The notes beneath the pieces are model-generated. The model saw only the letters and a program-made list of their open reading frames with translations. It was not told where the DNA came from and did no database searches. DNA of 64,000 nt, from contig CM018694.1 in NCBI GenBank assembly GCA_009363875.1, positions 2,914,001 to 2,978,000 on the forward strand, written 5' to 3'. How positions within the stretch are numbered: position 1 is the stretch's first letter; every line of letters starts with the position of its first letter. The translations under genes were made by a program, and so were the position numbers. Positions 1 to 13,290 of the stretch are shown one piece after another. This DNA is from Mikania micrantha (taxonomy: Eukaryota > Streptophyta > Magnoliopsida > Asterales > Asteraceae).

Positions 1-17
1 TTTTTTTTATTATACTA

Positions 18-818
18 GTGATGGCTGATCAAGGAGAACAGCATGTTCATCAGCGAGTCCCACAAGTGATGAGGGATGATACTCCGAGCTCTAGCTCAGC
101 ACCGGATTCAGATCCTTCAGAGGCATCGACTGCAGCCTCACGGGCGCCATCTGTAGTGCCACAGGCACAACCAGCATTACCACATTCACCATTAGAGCCT
201 AGACCAGTTACACCACCACCACCAGCACTTCCTATTATACCTAGTCCGCCTCACTTACCTTCGGTTGATCCCGTTGCGGATCGGATGCAGAGTATATCAC
301 CTCCTAGGGTACCCGTTTGGGACGGGTTGCGACGTATGCGGGGTCAGGCCCGCAAGACCACAGGATTACCTCCCCGGAAGCAGTTGGCTTTCAGGGATGA
401 GTTTCACGCTGTACATGAGGTAGGAGAGTCCTCACAGCAGGCGGAGTTTAGGGCACAGCTTCGCCAAGTGACCTTAGATCTTCAGGGAACTCGACTAGAG
501 TTACAGGAATCTCGTGCTATTGGGGAAGATACACGTACCACTGTGTTCGAGATACTCTCATCTCATCTGTTGTTGATGGAACAGATGAATGCACTGGATG
601 CTGGCTCGCAAGCTTGGCGGGCTATGATCGAGGAGAGGATGAGGAGAACCGTGATTCAGGGGATGATAGCTGCATTTTGGCAGCGAGTGATAGTGATGAG
701 AGGAGTGATGTTGGGAGTGCTAGGGGGTATGAGCTTAGAGGCTAGGTTATTATGTGTGGCTATAGGGTTGGTCATTATAGCCATGGTGTTGGACGGGTTA
801 TGGTATTTTCTGCGGTGA
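18..818 (+). CDS. Uncharacterised proline-rich, tail-anchored ORF upstream of gag (element 1)
   Basis: 266-residue ORF starting ATG at 18 (M-M-A-D-Q). I do not recognise its family. Residues 1-95 are Ser/Pro-rich and look disordered. Residues 140-165 are Gln/Glu/Leu-rich (Q-A-E-F-R-A-Q-L-R-Q-V-T-L) and could form a short coiled coil. Residues about 240-262 are one hydrophobic stretch followed by W-Y-F-L-R at the very C-terminus, as in tail-anchored membrane proteins. It lies on the same strand as gag-pol, 1.2 kb upstream. No 5' LTR is seen between window start and gag, so if element 1 is uninterrupted the ORF is internal to the element, between primer site and gag. Alternatives: a captured host fragment or the tail of another element. 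The ORF is clear; its role is unknown. Confidence 0.5.
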   Translation: MMADQGEQHVHQRVPQVMRDDTPSSSSAPDSDPSEASTAASRAPSVVPQAQPALPHSPLEPRPVTPPPPALPIIPSPPHLPSVDPVADRMQSISPPRVPVWDGLRRMRGQARKTTGLPPRKQLAFRDEFHAVHEVGESSQQAEFRAQLRQVTLDLQGTRLELQESRAIGEDTRTTVFEILSSHLLLMEQMNALDAGSQAWRAMIEERMRRTVIQGMIAAFWQRVIVMRGVMLGVLGGMSLEARLLCVAIGLVIIAMVLDGLWYFLR

Positions 819-1136
819 GGGCTGATCAGGGGACCGAGCAGTTATGATCTTGTTGTACATATGGTGTGATATAGAGTGATCAGTAGTTATGAGAGCGGGA
901 TATTTTGGTATAAATAGATCCCGAGTTTGTGAGTTGTAGTGTATGATGTTGTTGGTTTAAAGTATTATGACTTTTGGTTGTATCGAAACTTGGTATGTAT
1001 AAAACTATGGTACTGTAATATATGGGTGTTTTTGTATATATGTTGTACAATGAACTTTGTGTGTAAACTATAATTAATTTTTCTGTATGAAAACATAACA
1101 GTATGCGAACGAATTAATATGAGAACATGTCAAACT

Positions 1137-1380
1137 AATATATATATTTCGCTGAAATACAGTACGGGAACAATACTGTATGCGAATATATTGAACTAAT
1201 ATATATATTTCGCTGAAATACAGTACGGGAACAATACTGTATGCGAATATATTGAACTAATATATATATTTCGCTGAAATACAGTACGGGAACAATACTG
1301 TATGCGAATATATTGAACTAAAATATATATTTTGCTGGAATACAGTACGGAGCAATACTGTATGCAAATATATCTGTAAC
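1137..1380 (+). repeat. 61-bp tandem array with hairpin core, about 4 units
   Basis: The segment beginning agtacggg recurs at 1161, 1222, 1283 and 1344, a period of 61 bp. Each unit holds an inverted repeat with arms TACAGTA and TACTGTA separated by 9 nt. The units are nearly identical, the last being the most diverged. Confidence 0.85.
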
Positions 1381-1690
1381 TAAAGTACAGTACGAGAGCC
1401 ATACTGTACGAGAACATGTCTGAATTGTGAACGTATCTAATTGTGAATGTGTCTGTAACTTAAGTACAGTACGAGAACCATACTGTACGAGAACATGTCT
1501 GAATTGTGAACGTATCTAATTGTGAATGTGTCTGTAACTTAAGTACAGTACGAGAGCCATACTGTACGAGAACATGTCTAAATTGAGAACGTGCCTGAAT
1601 TGTGAATGTGTCTGGAACTAAAGTACAGTACGAGAGCCATACTGTACGAGAACATATCTATAGTCTGTCTGAGAACTTAATGTATGAACT
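1381..1690 (+). repeat. 79-bp tandem array sharing the same hairpin core, about 4 units
   Basis: The segment agtacgag recurs at about 1389, 1468, 1547 and 1627, a period of 79-80 bp. The core is a longer inverted repeat, arms GTACAGTA and TACTGTAC around about 9 nt, flanked by short phrases such as gagaacatgtct and aattgtgaa. It follows directly on the 61-bp array and shares its hairpin, so the two arrays probably have one origin. Confidence 0.8.
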
Positions 1691-2018
1691 GAGAACATAT
1701 TAGAGAACTTGTGTGAGAACATGTCCTAGTCCTGTATGAACATATCTTTAAAAACATGTGTTGCAATGCAATGAGCTGGGTAAGACTCTAACATGTTTTT
1801 GAAATAACAGGACTAAGTATAACTACGAACAATTGTGTGATCTGTGTGTAATGTGAACATGTCTAGATTGAATTTATGTAGTTATACTGTATTCTTATAA
1901 TCACCTTTTAATACAACTTTTCAGTGTAACTGAATGGGATTGTATTTATGTGATAGAACGGGTTATATCTTTAATGTTCTTGAACTGACCTGAGTTTTGT
2001 CTGCTTGTAAGCAGAATA

Positions 2019-5000
2019 ATGGCTCCTAAACGAGGTCGACCAGCTAAGAGAGCTACTCAGAACATTACAAACCCTGAACCGAATCAAATTCCATCTCTGA
2101 ATGTTGACTCAAATCCGGATCCGCATGTTAATCCGGAAGCGAACGTAGTTCCACCTGGGAACTTGGAAACGCATACTACTCCACCAGTGAACCCTGGAGC
2201 AGGCATTGTTCCACCTGCTGGTACAAGCGGATCTGAAACAAATGAGGCTATGATAGCTCGCATTGTGCGTGAACAACTATCTGCTTGTGGTGTTCTGACA
2301 CAACACCAACCACATATCACTGCAGGTTCTGGTGGGGAACACGATCATGTTGAACATAATGCTACTGGTGGTCACGTTGAAACTCATACCACTACCGGTA
2401 CAACTACTATTGTTCCTGATCCACCTCGACAGGGATGTACTTACAAGTATTTTGCTTCCTGTAACCCTCCTACTTTTACTGGCAAAGAAGGAGCGGCTGG
2501 TCTAATAAGGTGGATTGAGGAAATGGAAACTAAGCTCAAAATCAGTCAGTGTTTAGAAGAGCATAAGGTGTCTTATGCTGCCTGTTCTTTGAAAGATTCT
2601 GCTTTGACCTGGTGGAATACCCAGGCCAAGACTTTGGGTTCAGCCACAGTTGACTCGATGGGCTGGAACGATTTCAAAACTCTGATTAGATCAGAGTACT
2701 GTCCCATCACTGAAATTCAAAAACTCCAGGAGGAATTCTGGAATCATTCTATGATTGGTGCTGATTGTCTGGCTTACACCGATCGTTTCCATGAACTTAC
2801 TTGTTTGCTTCCCGACATGTTTCCTACGGAAGCCGCTTTAATCGAGAAGTACATTAAGGGTCTGATTCCTCAGATACGAGGAATGGTAACTGCTGCTGAA
2901 CCTACAACCCTGAAACATACGATTCTTTTGACCACTAAGCTTACCAATGAGGCGGTAAGGAGTGGTACTCTGTCTTTGAAACCTCAGACGGTTCATAGTC
3001 GTAGTGATGTCGGTACCTCGAATGTGTCAAAAGGTACCAAACGAAAGTGGTTCGGTAAAACCAAGGCGAAGGCTCCGGCTGAGATCACCCAGAGCAAGCC
3101 AACTGTGAAAAACTATGGTGCAAATGTTCCTGAGAGGAAAACTTATACTGGGCAGGCGCCCAAATGCAATAAGTGTCCACTACATCACACGGGACCATGT
3201 CCTGTTTGTCTGAACTGTAACCGAGTTGGACATTATGCTAAATATTGCAACTTTCCTGCTCAGACACCAAACCAAGCACCACGACAAACCACTCAAACCA
3301 ACCGGTCATGTTACAAATGTGGAAGCCCTGATCATCTCATACGAAACTGTCCGAACAATAACACCAATCCGGGAACTGAAGCTAGGGGGAGAGCTTTTCA
3401 GATTGGTGCGACCGAGGCGAGACATGATGCAAATATTGTTACTGGTACGTTTCTTCTTAATAATCTATACGCATCAGTTTTGTTTGACACAGGAGCGGAT
3501 AAGAGCTTTATCTCTCCTGAATTTGCATCATTAATTTCATTGCCTACGGTAGATCTAGAAACTCCTTATGTCATTGAACTTGCTAATGGCAAGTTAATCA
3601 AAACTAACAGTGTTATTCAAGGATGTTCCTTGAATTTGAATGATCATCTTTTCAAAATTGATTTACTTCCTATTGAGCTTGGGAGCTTTGATGTCGTTGT
3701 TGGTATGGACTGGCTTTCTAATAACCAAGCGGAAGTTGTCTGTCAAAACAAGGTGATCCGCATTCCATTACCTAACGGTAATACACTGATAGTTCAAGGA
3801 GAACGAGCTGGTAGAAAACTTGGTATCATATCTTGTATGCGAGCTCAGAAGTTCTTAAGGAAAGGTTGTTATGCTTTCCTAGCACATGTGACTGAGCACA
3901 ATTCTTCACCCAAACAAATCACAGATATCCCAGTAGTCAAGGATTTTCCTGAAGTCTTTCCTGAGGACATATCAGGATTACCCCCAGTGAGACAAGTTGA
4001 ATTTCGAATCGACTTGATTCCAGGTGCAGCACCTGTTGCTAAAGCCCCGTATCGGCTTGCACCATCCGAAATGCAAGAACTTTCAGGTCAATTACAGGAA
4101 CTGTTAGACAAAGGTTTTATCAGACCTAGTTTCTCACCCTGGGGAGCACCTATTCTTTTTGTAAAAAAGAAGGATGGTTCATTCAGAATGTGTATTGACT
4201 ACAGGGAACTCAATAAACTGACAATCAAGAACCGTTATCCACTACCTCGTATCGACGATCTGTTTGATCAACTACAAGGTGCTACTTATTTTTCAAAAAT
4301 CGATTTGAGATCTGGATATCATCAGTTACGTATTCATGATGATGACATTCCTAAAACTGCTTTCAGAACTCGATACGGACATTACGAATTTCTAGTAATG
4401 CCGTTTGGTTTAACAAATGCACCAGCAGTTTTCATGGATCTGATGAATCGAGTATGTAGACCTTATCTGGATAAATTTGTGATTGTGTTTATTGATGATA
4501 TTCTTATTTATTCTCGAAATCAACAAGAACATGCTCAACACTTGAAATTAATTCTAGAACTTTTGGCACGTGAAAAATTATATGCCAAATTCTCCAAGTG
4601 TGAGTTCTGGTTACGAGAAGTTCAATTTCTGGGTCATGTAGTAAATCAGAACGGTATTCAAGTGGATCCCAGTAAGATTCAGGCGGTAAAACAATGGGAG
4701 ACACCACGAACCCCGACTGAAATACGTCAATTCTTGGGGTTGGCAGGTTATTATCGCCGGTTTATCAAGAACTTTTCAAAGATAGCCTTGCCACTGACTA
4801 CATTGACACAGAAAAATCAACCGTTTATATGGAATTCTCAACAGGAGGAGGCGTTCCAACTGTTGAAACATAAACTCTGTAATGCACCTATCTTGACACT
4901 ACCGGAAGGTACTGATAACTTCACAGTGTATTGTGATGCTTCACGTCAAGGTCTTGGGTGTGTTTTAATGCAGAACGACAAAGTAATTGCTTACGCTTCT

Positions 5001-6749
5001 CGACAACTGAAAGTACATGAGAAGAACTATACCACTCATGATCTAGAACTTGGTGCGGTAGTGTTTGCACTCAAGATTTGGAGACACTATTTGTACGGAA
5101 CTAGGTGTATTATATACACTGATCACAAAAGTCTCCAACACATTCTAGATCAGAAAATGTTGAACATGCGACAGAGGCGATGGGTTGAACTGTTGAACGA
5201 TTACGACTGTGAGATTCGTTATCACCCAGGCAAAGCAAATGTTGTAGCTGATGCTTTAAGTCGCAAGGAACGAGTCAAGCCTTTACGTGTGAAAGCGTTA
5301 GGTATGACTATTCAAACCAGTCTAATTCCTCAAATCAAAGACGCTCAGCAACAAGCTTTACAAGCAACGAACTATTCTGCTGAGGGACTGAGAGGATTAG
5401 ATAAGAAACTTGATACAAAAGACGATGAACTATTGTATTTCAAAGACCGAATGTGGGTTCCTCTATTCGGTAAATCTCGAACAATTATCTTGGATGAGGC
5501 GCACAAATCCAGGTATTCTATTCATCCAGGTGCTGATAAAATGTATAAAGATCTTAAAGACTTTTACTGGTGGCCTGGAATGAAGAAACAAATAGCTGAA
5601 TACGTGGACCGATGTCTAACATGTCTCAAAGTTAAGGCTGAACATCAACGACCTTCTGGGTTATTGCAACAACCTGAGATTCCCATGTGGAAATGGGATC
5701 AGATCTCTATGGATTTCATTACTAAATTACCCAGAACATCACGTAATCATGACTCTATATGGGTTATCGTTGATCGCCTTACTAAATCTGCGCATTTCTT
5801 ACCCATCCGAGAAGATTATTCTATGGATCGACTCGCTAAACTTTATGTTAATGAGATTGTATCTCGACATGGAGTACCGATCTCTATCATTTCTGACAGA
5901 GATAGTCGATTTATGTCACGATTTTGGCAAACTCTTCAGAATGCTTTGGGCACTCAAATCAATATGAGCACTGCTTATCATCCTCAAACAGACGGGCAGA
6001 CTGAACGAACAAATCAAACTCTTGAGGATATGCTTAGAAGTTGTGTGATTGATTTTGGAGGTAGCTGGGATATTCATCTTCCACTTGTTGAATTCTCATA
6101 CAATAACAGCTACCATACTAGTATTCAATGCGCTCCATTCGAAGCACTTTATGGACGCAAGTGTAGATCACCTATCTGTTGGTCAGAGGTAGGTGAAAGT
6201 CAAATCATAGGCCCAGAACTCATTCAGGAAACAACAGATAAGATCGCACTCACTCAGGAACGAATCAAAACTGCTCGCGATCGTCAAAAGAGTTATGCTG
6301 ATAATCGCCGTAGACCACTCGAATTCCAAGAAGGTGATCAAGTAATGTTGAAAGTGTCACCTTGGAAAGGCATTTTCAGATTTGGGAAAAGAGGTAAACT
6401 TTCACCAAGATTTGTAGGACCATTCAAAATTCTTGAACGAATTGGGTCAGTAGCCTACAGACTTGAATTACCTCCTGAACTCGGTAACATTCACGATGTC
6501 TTTCATGTATCCAATCTGAAAAAGTGTTTAATTGATGAATCATTGATCGTACCTCTAGAAGAGATTCATATTGATGAAAAACTTCAGTTCAGTGAAGAAC
6601 CAGTAGAGGTAATGGATCGAGAAATGAAAGTGTTGAAACGTAGTTGTATACCAATCGTTAAAGTACGATGGAACTCGCAACGTGGACCTGAGTATACGTG
6701 GGAACGTGAAGATCAAATGAAGTTAAAATATCCACATCTATTCTCATAA
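2019..6749 (+). CDS. Gag-Pol polyprotein, intact, Ty3 chromovirus (Tekay/Del type), element 1
   Basis: A single open frame of 1576 residues. Gag core begins near residue 150 (F-T-G-K-E-G-A). Two CCHC zinc knuckles lie near 395-410 (C-L-N-C-N-R-V-G-H) and 431-444 (C-Y-K-C-G-S-P-D-H). The aspartic protease motif D-T-G-A is at 490-493. Reverse transcriptase spans about 650-880 with catalytic F-I-D-D at 824-827. RNase H has D973 in Y-C-D-A-S. Integrase has an HHCC finger (H1162 to C1199/C1202) and the D,D-35-E triad D1232, D1293, E1329. The C-terminus (about 1527-1575, ending E-R-E-D-Q-M with Y-P-H-L-F) is a chromodomain-like tail typical of Tekay elements. Gag and Pol share one frame, as is usual here. 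No stop or missing catalytic residue is visible, so this copy may still encode working replication proteins. Start chosen at M-A-P-K-R-G-R-P, the first ATG of the frame. Confidence 0.95.
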   Translation: MAPKRGRPAKRATQNITNPEPNQIPSLNVDSNPDPHVNPEANVVPPGNLETHTTPPVNPGAGIVPPAGTSGSETNEAMIARIVREQLSACGVLTQHQPHITAGSGGEHDHVEHNATGGHVETHTTTGTTTIVPDPPRQGCTYKYFASCNPPTFTGKEGAAGLIRWIEEMETKLKISQCLEEHKVSYAACSLKDSALTWWNTQAKTLGSATVDSMGWNDFKTLIRSEYCPITEIQKLQEEFWNHSMIGADCLAYTDRFHELTCLLPDMFPTEAALIEKYIKGLIPQIRGMVTAAEPTTLKHTILLTTKLTNEAVRSGTLSLKPQTVHSRSDVGTSNVSKGTKRKWFGKTKAKAPAEITQSKPTVKNYGANVPERKTYTGQAPKCNKCPLHHTGPCPVCLNCNRVGHYAKYCNFPAQTPNQAPRQTTQTNRSCYKCGSPDHLIRNCPNNNTNPGTEARGRAFQIGATEARHDANIVTGTFLLNNLYASVLFDTGADKSFISPEFASLISLPTVDLETPYVIELANGKLIKTNSVIQGCSLNLNDHLFKIDLLPIELGSFDVVVGMDWLSNNQAEVVCQNKVIRIPLPNGNTLIVQGERAGRKLGIISCMRAQKFLRKGCYAFLAHVTEHNSSPKQITDIPVVKDFPEVFPEDISGLPPVRQVEFRIDLIPGAAPVAKAPYRLAPSEMQELSGQLQELLDKGFIRPSFSPWGAPILFVKKKDGSFRMCIDYRELNKLTIKNRYPLPRIDDLFDQLQGATYFSKIDLRSGYHQLRIHDDDIPKTAFRTRYGHYEFLVMPFGLTNAPAVFMDLMNRVCRPYLDKFVIVFIDDILIYSRNQQEHAQHLKLILELLAREKLYAKFSKCEFWLREVQFLGHVVNQNGIQVDPSKIQAVKQWETPRTPTEIRQFLGLAGYYRRFIKNFSKIALPLTTLTQKNQPFIWNSQQEEAFQLLKHKLCNAPILTLPEGTDNFTVYCDASRQGLGCVLMQNDKVIAYASRQLKVHEKNYTTHDLELGAVVFALKIWRHYLYGTRCIIYTDHKSLQHILDQKMLNMRQRRWVELLNDYDCEIRYHPGKANVVADALSRKERVKPLRVKALGMTIQTSLIPQIKDAQQQALQATNYSAEGLRGLDKKLDTKDDELLYFKDRMWVPLFGKSRTIILDEAHKSRYSIHPGADKMYKDLKDFYWWPGMKKQIAEYVDRCLTCLKVKAEHQRPSGLLQQPEIPMWKWDQISMDFITKLPRTSRNHDSIWVIVDRLTKSAHFLPIREDYSMDRLAKLYVNEIVSRHGVPISIISDRDSRFMSRFWQTLQNALGTQINMSTAYHPQTDGQTERTNQTLEDMLRSCVIDFGGSWDIHLPLVEFSYNNSYHTSIQCAPFEALYGRKCRSPICWSEVGESQIIGPELIQETTDKIALTQERIKTARDRQKSYADNRRRPLEFQEGDQVMLKVSPWKGIFRFGKRGKLSPRFVGPFKILERIGSVAYRLELPPELGNIHDVFHVSNLKKCLIDESLIVPLEEIHIDEKLQFSEEPVEVMDREMKVLKRSCIPIVKVRWNSQRGPEYTWEREDQMKLKYPHLFS

Positions 6750-6776
6750 ACGATTGTCATAATGTAAGTCTTCACT

Positions 6777-6812
6777 AAATTTCGGGACGAAATTTCTCTA
6801 ACAGGAGGAGAC
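6777..6812 (+). promoter_or_regulatory. Polypurine tract and preceding inverted motif, element 1
   Basis: AATTTCGGGACGAAATTT, an inverted repeat around GGA, is followed by aggaggaga and then the LTR start TGTGACAG. This is the normal position of the plus-strand primer. The same module is found (twice) in element 2. Confidence 0.8.
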
Positions 6813-8955
6813 TGTGACAGTTGCATACGAGAATTTACGTCATCAATGATGTGAGCACATTTGATCGTTATAGAAATCCATGTTGATTTAATAATTGTAA
6901 TTATTACAGGTTGATAGTAGGTGAGAAATGATGAACGTGGGTGAAAACCGTGTTCAAAACGGAGTCCTGGATTGTCCGGAATCGAAAAACGAAGAAAAAT
7001 CACTAAGTGTTGGTCGATTGGACTCATCGCGGTACGCGGAGGTGGGCTTGGAAGTTCTCCGCGGTACGCGATGCACGAAAGAAATCTGAGATCTCCGGAT
7101 TTCTTCGCGGTACGCGAAGCCTTTTTGGGCTTCTGGTCGCGGTACGCGACGGATGTGGCGGTGCAGAAATCTGATCTACTTCATCAGATTTCATGCAAGA
7201 AAAATTTTTATTTCTTCTTCTCGAACTTGGACGCAACCCAGACGAAAACACACACACATATACCATCTGATCTTCATTTTCAAGGCTTTTGAACGCAAGG
7301 ATCGTACCAGGAATCATCTTAACAAGTTCTGATCATCGTTTTGAAGTCAGAAATCCGGTTGATTAGGTAATGATCCGTTTAAACCTTCTAGTTTGATTTT
7401 GATTGATTAGATCTTGATTTTGAACGTAAAGACATAGTTAGGATTGTTGATTATTGTCTAGAAAATGGCTAGGATTGATTATAAACGAAGAACACGAAGT
7501 TCTAACGGTTAAATCCTTGTTTTGATCCGTTGTAATGCCCGGTTTGCATGAAATCATACCCATGATTATAATGGTTTAAACCATTTGATTATAACAATGT
7601 AGGTGATTAGTTTGATTAATCTTTGAAATGCAAAGGTTAAATCCAAGTATTTCAAACTAATCATAATCATTAACATACTCATTGGAATGATTATCTGATG
7701 TTTGTGATAACAGTCAGATTAGTATGTTAAATCTGGTTATTTAACCTATTCTAATGCTACATTGTGATATTTCATGATATTTGGGTAATCAATAATAAGG
7801 ATTAATCATTTCTAAGCCATTAAATTATCTAGAAACTGTTTTAGCATTACAATCAACAACATTAACTATCTCATTAATCAGAGATTATTCTGATTAATCT
7901 AGAGTGTCATCAGCTTTGTGTTAGGAATCTAATGCAATGTAGGTTCCTACATTATCATACATTGTATGATATGACATTAAATTAATTAATTATATAATTA
8001 ATATCGAGTTGATGATTTACTAAGCAATGTCTTTGACATTGAACGTTCAGAAGGATCTAATCAGTAAACTAGAACATAAATAACTTATTAAAGATAACTA
8101 AATGCAGAATCATCTCTGTACTATCAGTTTGGTGATACACTGCTACCATATTATCATCAGGTGAGTTTCGTACAACCCCTTTTTATTCTTAATCTTTTAT
8201 AAACATCGGGGTAACACTGCAAACTGTTGACTGAATATATGATATGATTCAATGATATCTGTGTGATTTCATTAGACTTTTGTGGGATTTCATGGGATTT
8301 TGCCTGTAGACTGAACCCTATCATGGAACTGAAAGATCTCATTTTTGAACTGTATCTAGTGAACCCATGTGTGGCCGAGCAGAAAACATTGATAGTACTA
8401 TTGGTTGACACCCCATTCGCTGGGAGGATTGCATCTCCCCTTGTGTGAATGTTTGTTATCTGTTTCCTGAACTTCTTAATGGTGTGATAGACATTAAGAT
8501 AATGAGGCACTAAGATATGTACCGACGGGTAATATCTTGAGAACTGAACTAGACGTCCGAAAGGAACTAGATACAGGTCCCATGGTTATCCAGAACTGAA
8601 CTTTTGAGAACGTGCTTATCATATCATATTGTTTTAAATTAAACTGTCGATCTCACCAGCTTTGTGCTGACGTTTCAAATTAAATCCTTTTTGCAGGGAA
8701 ACAGTGACCACCGGGTGAGGATGCACTTTTGAGTTATTTGCACTTTAATAATAGTATTGTAATTAAATAAATATAGTTGTAATGTGGTTGTGATTGCGAC
8801 ACCCTGGTAAAGTATTTACTTTAAGTTAATCTGTGTGCTTATGATATTGGTTCAAGTAAGTCACCCCTCACCTCAGAGACATCACCACTATGCTTCCGCA
8901 ACCGATTCAGTGACGTCAGACCAGACACGAGGTGACGAGGGGTGGGGGTGTGACA
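6813..8955 (+). repeat. 3' LTR of element 1 (Tekay-type), about 2.1 kb
   Basis: Starts TGTGACAG right after the polypurine tract and ends GGGGTGTGACA. The 5' LTR is not in the window, so target duplication and age cannot be read. It contains four spaced CGCGGTACGCG motifs (7028-7148) and a CTCACCA...TGAC motif at 8652-8672 near its 3' end. Small ORFs inside it are not supported as genes. Confidence 0.8.
7028..7148 (+). promoter_or_regulatory. Four-copy CGCGGTACGCG motif cluster in the LTR of element 1
   Basis: Exact copies at 7028-7038, 7060-7070, 7106-7116 and 7138-7148, start-to-start spacing 32, 46, 32. Each is an inverted repeat CGCG-GTA-CGCG, extended in the third copy to TTCGCG-GTA-CGCGAA. 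Position in the LTR suggests the U3 promoter. The clear TATA box found in element 2 is not obvious here. Confidence 0.7.
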
Positions 8956-10281
8956 TAAACTCCCAAATTGTCACAAATCGGGCTTCTTAGAACATTGTTG
9001 GACTTAATTAACCCAATTGGGCTTCTTAAATACAATTGGGCCTCATAGCACAGGGTGTTTAATGTAAATACATACATTCAATGTCATTACAAAAATTACA
9101 TATCAATAAACCTAACTAATGACCAGGTTCAATATCTTATGTGGTAAACAAAACAAGCTTAGTTAGCCGCTCCACCTAAAACATGTTTAAAATAAAAGGT
9201 CAACTATAAAGTTGGTGAGCTTCATATGTTTAAGGCACACACACCAAAAATAGTTGATATAATATAGATACATAGTTGTCACACGTGAACACTAAGCATA
9301 TTGAACTAGAATAATGAATGAAGCATGTAAAAGTAGATCAAATAGTGTTAACAGATAATGTTTGACCAAGTTTAGCAATCCTAACACTACTGAAGTAGCA
9401 AATAATCACTACGGGCTTCCCCAGAAGGGTAAATCAAACAACGGTGGGTCTGGCCAGACTAATAGATCTATCATTGTTTACTAAAAAAGTTTAAGTTGAG
9501 ACAATGCAAGTTCATAGCTAAAGCTCACTACATCTAAGGCCATTAAGCTAAGTTCACATGGACAATAGTTGAAGATATAGTTTAATAGTTGTAAAATGTT
9601 TCACCCCAAAAATAATAGCATAAAATAGGGGCTATGAAGACTCACCTTGATTGATAAGCTAGTCTTTGCAATTAAATGATGCCAAGTGTGTAGTTCGAGC
9701 AACACAATACAAGTTATCATATATAGTTTAAACATGTATAACTATAGCTTCCTATGGAATTCCTACTACAAATACCACTATAATATTGTAATTAGATTCC
9801 ATATGTGAATGTTTACAAATATCTTTATTCAAAAAGAGCGTCACAAAGATAATCTCATTTAATCCTTTAAAGTTTATGTTTCAAGTTGGATTACATTTAA
9901 AGTTTAAATCATGTAAAATAATTATAGTTAAATAATAAGTTAAAATAATGATAATCACAGTAGTAGTTATAATTGTCTTTAATAGTTTAAAAAAATGTTT
10001 GTAGTTTAAAAAAATAATTTAAAATGTAAGCAATTTAAAATCACTTAATAATATATTAGTTCTATTAAAACAACTTTGTAATGTTTTTTTTTTGAATAAA
10101 TATTACAATTTTGTAAAAACTAAAATTAATAAATAACTTTAATACAATATTAAAAGTTTAAACATATTATTTTAAAACAACTTCATCATTAATTATTTAT
10201 AATATAAGTGTAAAAAAATAATAAAGTTTTTTTAACATAAAACTCTAATTATATGTTTTTATAAAATTTTAAATGTCTTTA

Positions 10282-10312
<31 letters not shown>

Positions 10313-10784
10313 ATGTTAATTATATAGAATAAAGTATTTATGAATTAAGTTTAACCTAATAAGTTTGATAAGTATAAAATATATTCTTCAAAAGTAAAAC
10401 CTTTTGTTAAAATAATAAAAATTCGTCATTAGAACTTTTAAGCTAGTTATGTATGTGTGTATAACATATTAACTCATTAAGTAATATATATATATACACA
10501 CACACATATTGTTTATTTTTTATTACAGAATTAATAAATATGCTTTTATAAAAATATAGACAAAAATCTGGTAGACAAAAGGGTTATAAAAATAGTCAAA
10601 GCTTCTCAAAGTGGCAAAACCGATTTCTACCAGGTTTCGAACCCTTGACCTCTTCCTCCCAAATGCAAGCATTAATTGTTGGGCTAAGCCCTAAACTTGG
10701 TAATTAAATGAATCGGTTAATATAAAACATTACACAGGAAGCTCCATCCAATTCACTTCTTAAAAAGAAATCGTAACCCTAGCC
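8956..10784 (-). repeat. Degenerate minus-strand LTR-like fragment
   Basis: No coding region. 9130-9220 resembles the 3' part of LTRs D and E read on the minus strand, including the inverted motif GTCAAC...GTTGGTGAG at 9199-9219, and an ACTCACCTTG phrase lies near 9640. The rest is very AT-rich, with (TA)n near 10280-10310 and a tRNA-like B-box phrase near 10640. It looks like the old LTR into which element 1 landed; its ends are not defined. Confidence 0.4.

Positions 10785-13289
<2,505 letters not shown>

Positions 13290-13290
<1 letters not shown>

Larger units (their letters stand above)
819..2018 (+). other. Non-coding leader between the extra ORF and gag-pol of element 1
   Basis: No convincing ORF. 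It contains two adjacent tandem arrays (annotated separately), then an AT-rich stretch leading to the gag start at 2019. If element 1 is continuous this is transcribed leader, much longer than the roughly 300-bp leader of element 2. Confidence 0.5.

Noticed and set aside
18..818. Env-like (envelope) protein reading of the upstream ORF
   Set aside because: Plant env-like ORFs lie downstream of pol and have a signal peptide; this ORF is upstream of gag and has only a C-terminal hydrophobic segment.
1137..1690. Regular short repeats suggestive of a CRISPR array
   Set aside because: Repeats are contiguous tandem units without unique spacers, in a plant retroelement leader.
10630..10660. tRNA-gene-like B box (ggtttcgaaccc) and a similar phrase near 39590
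   Set aside because: No A box at correct distance and no cloverleaf visible; more likely SINE or repeat remnants.
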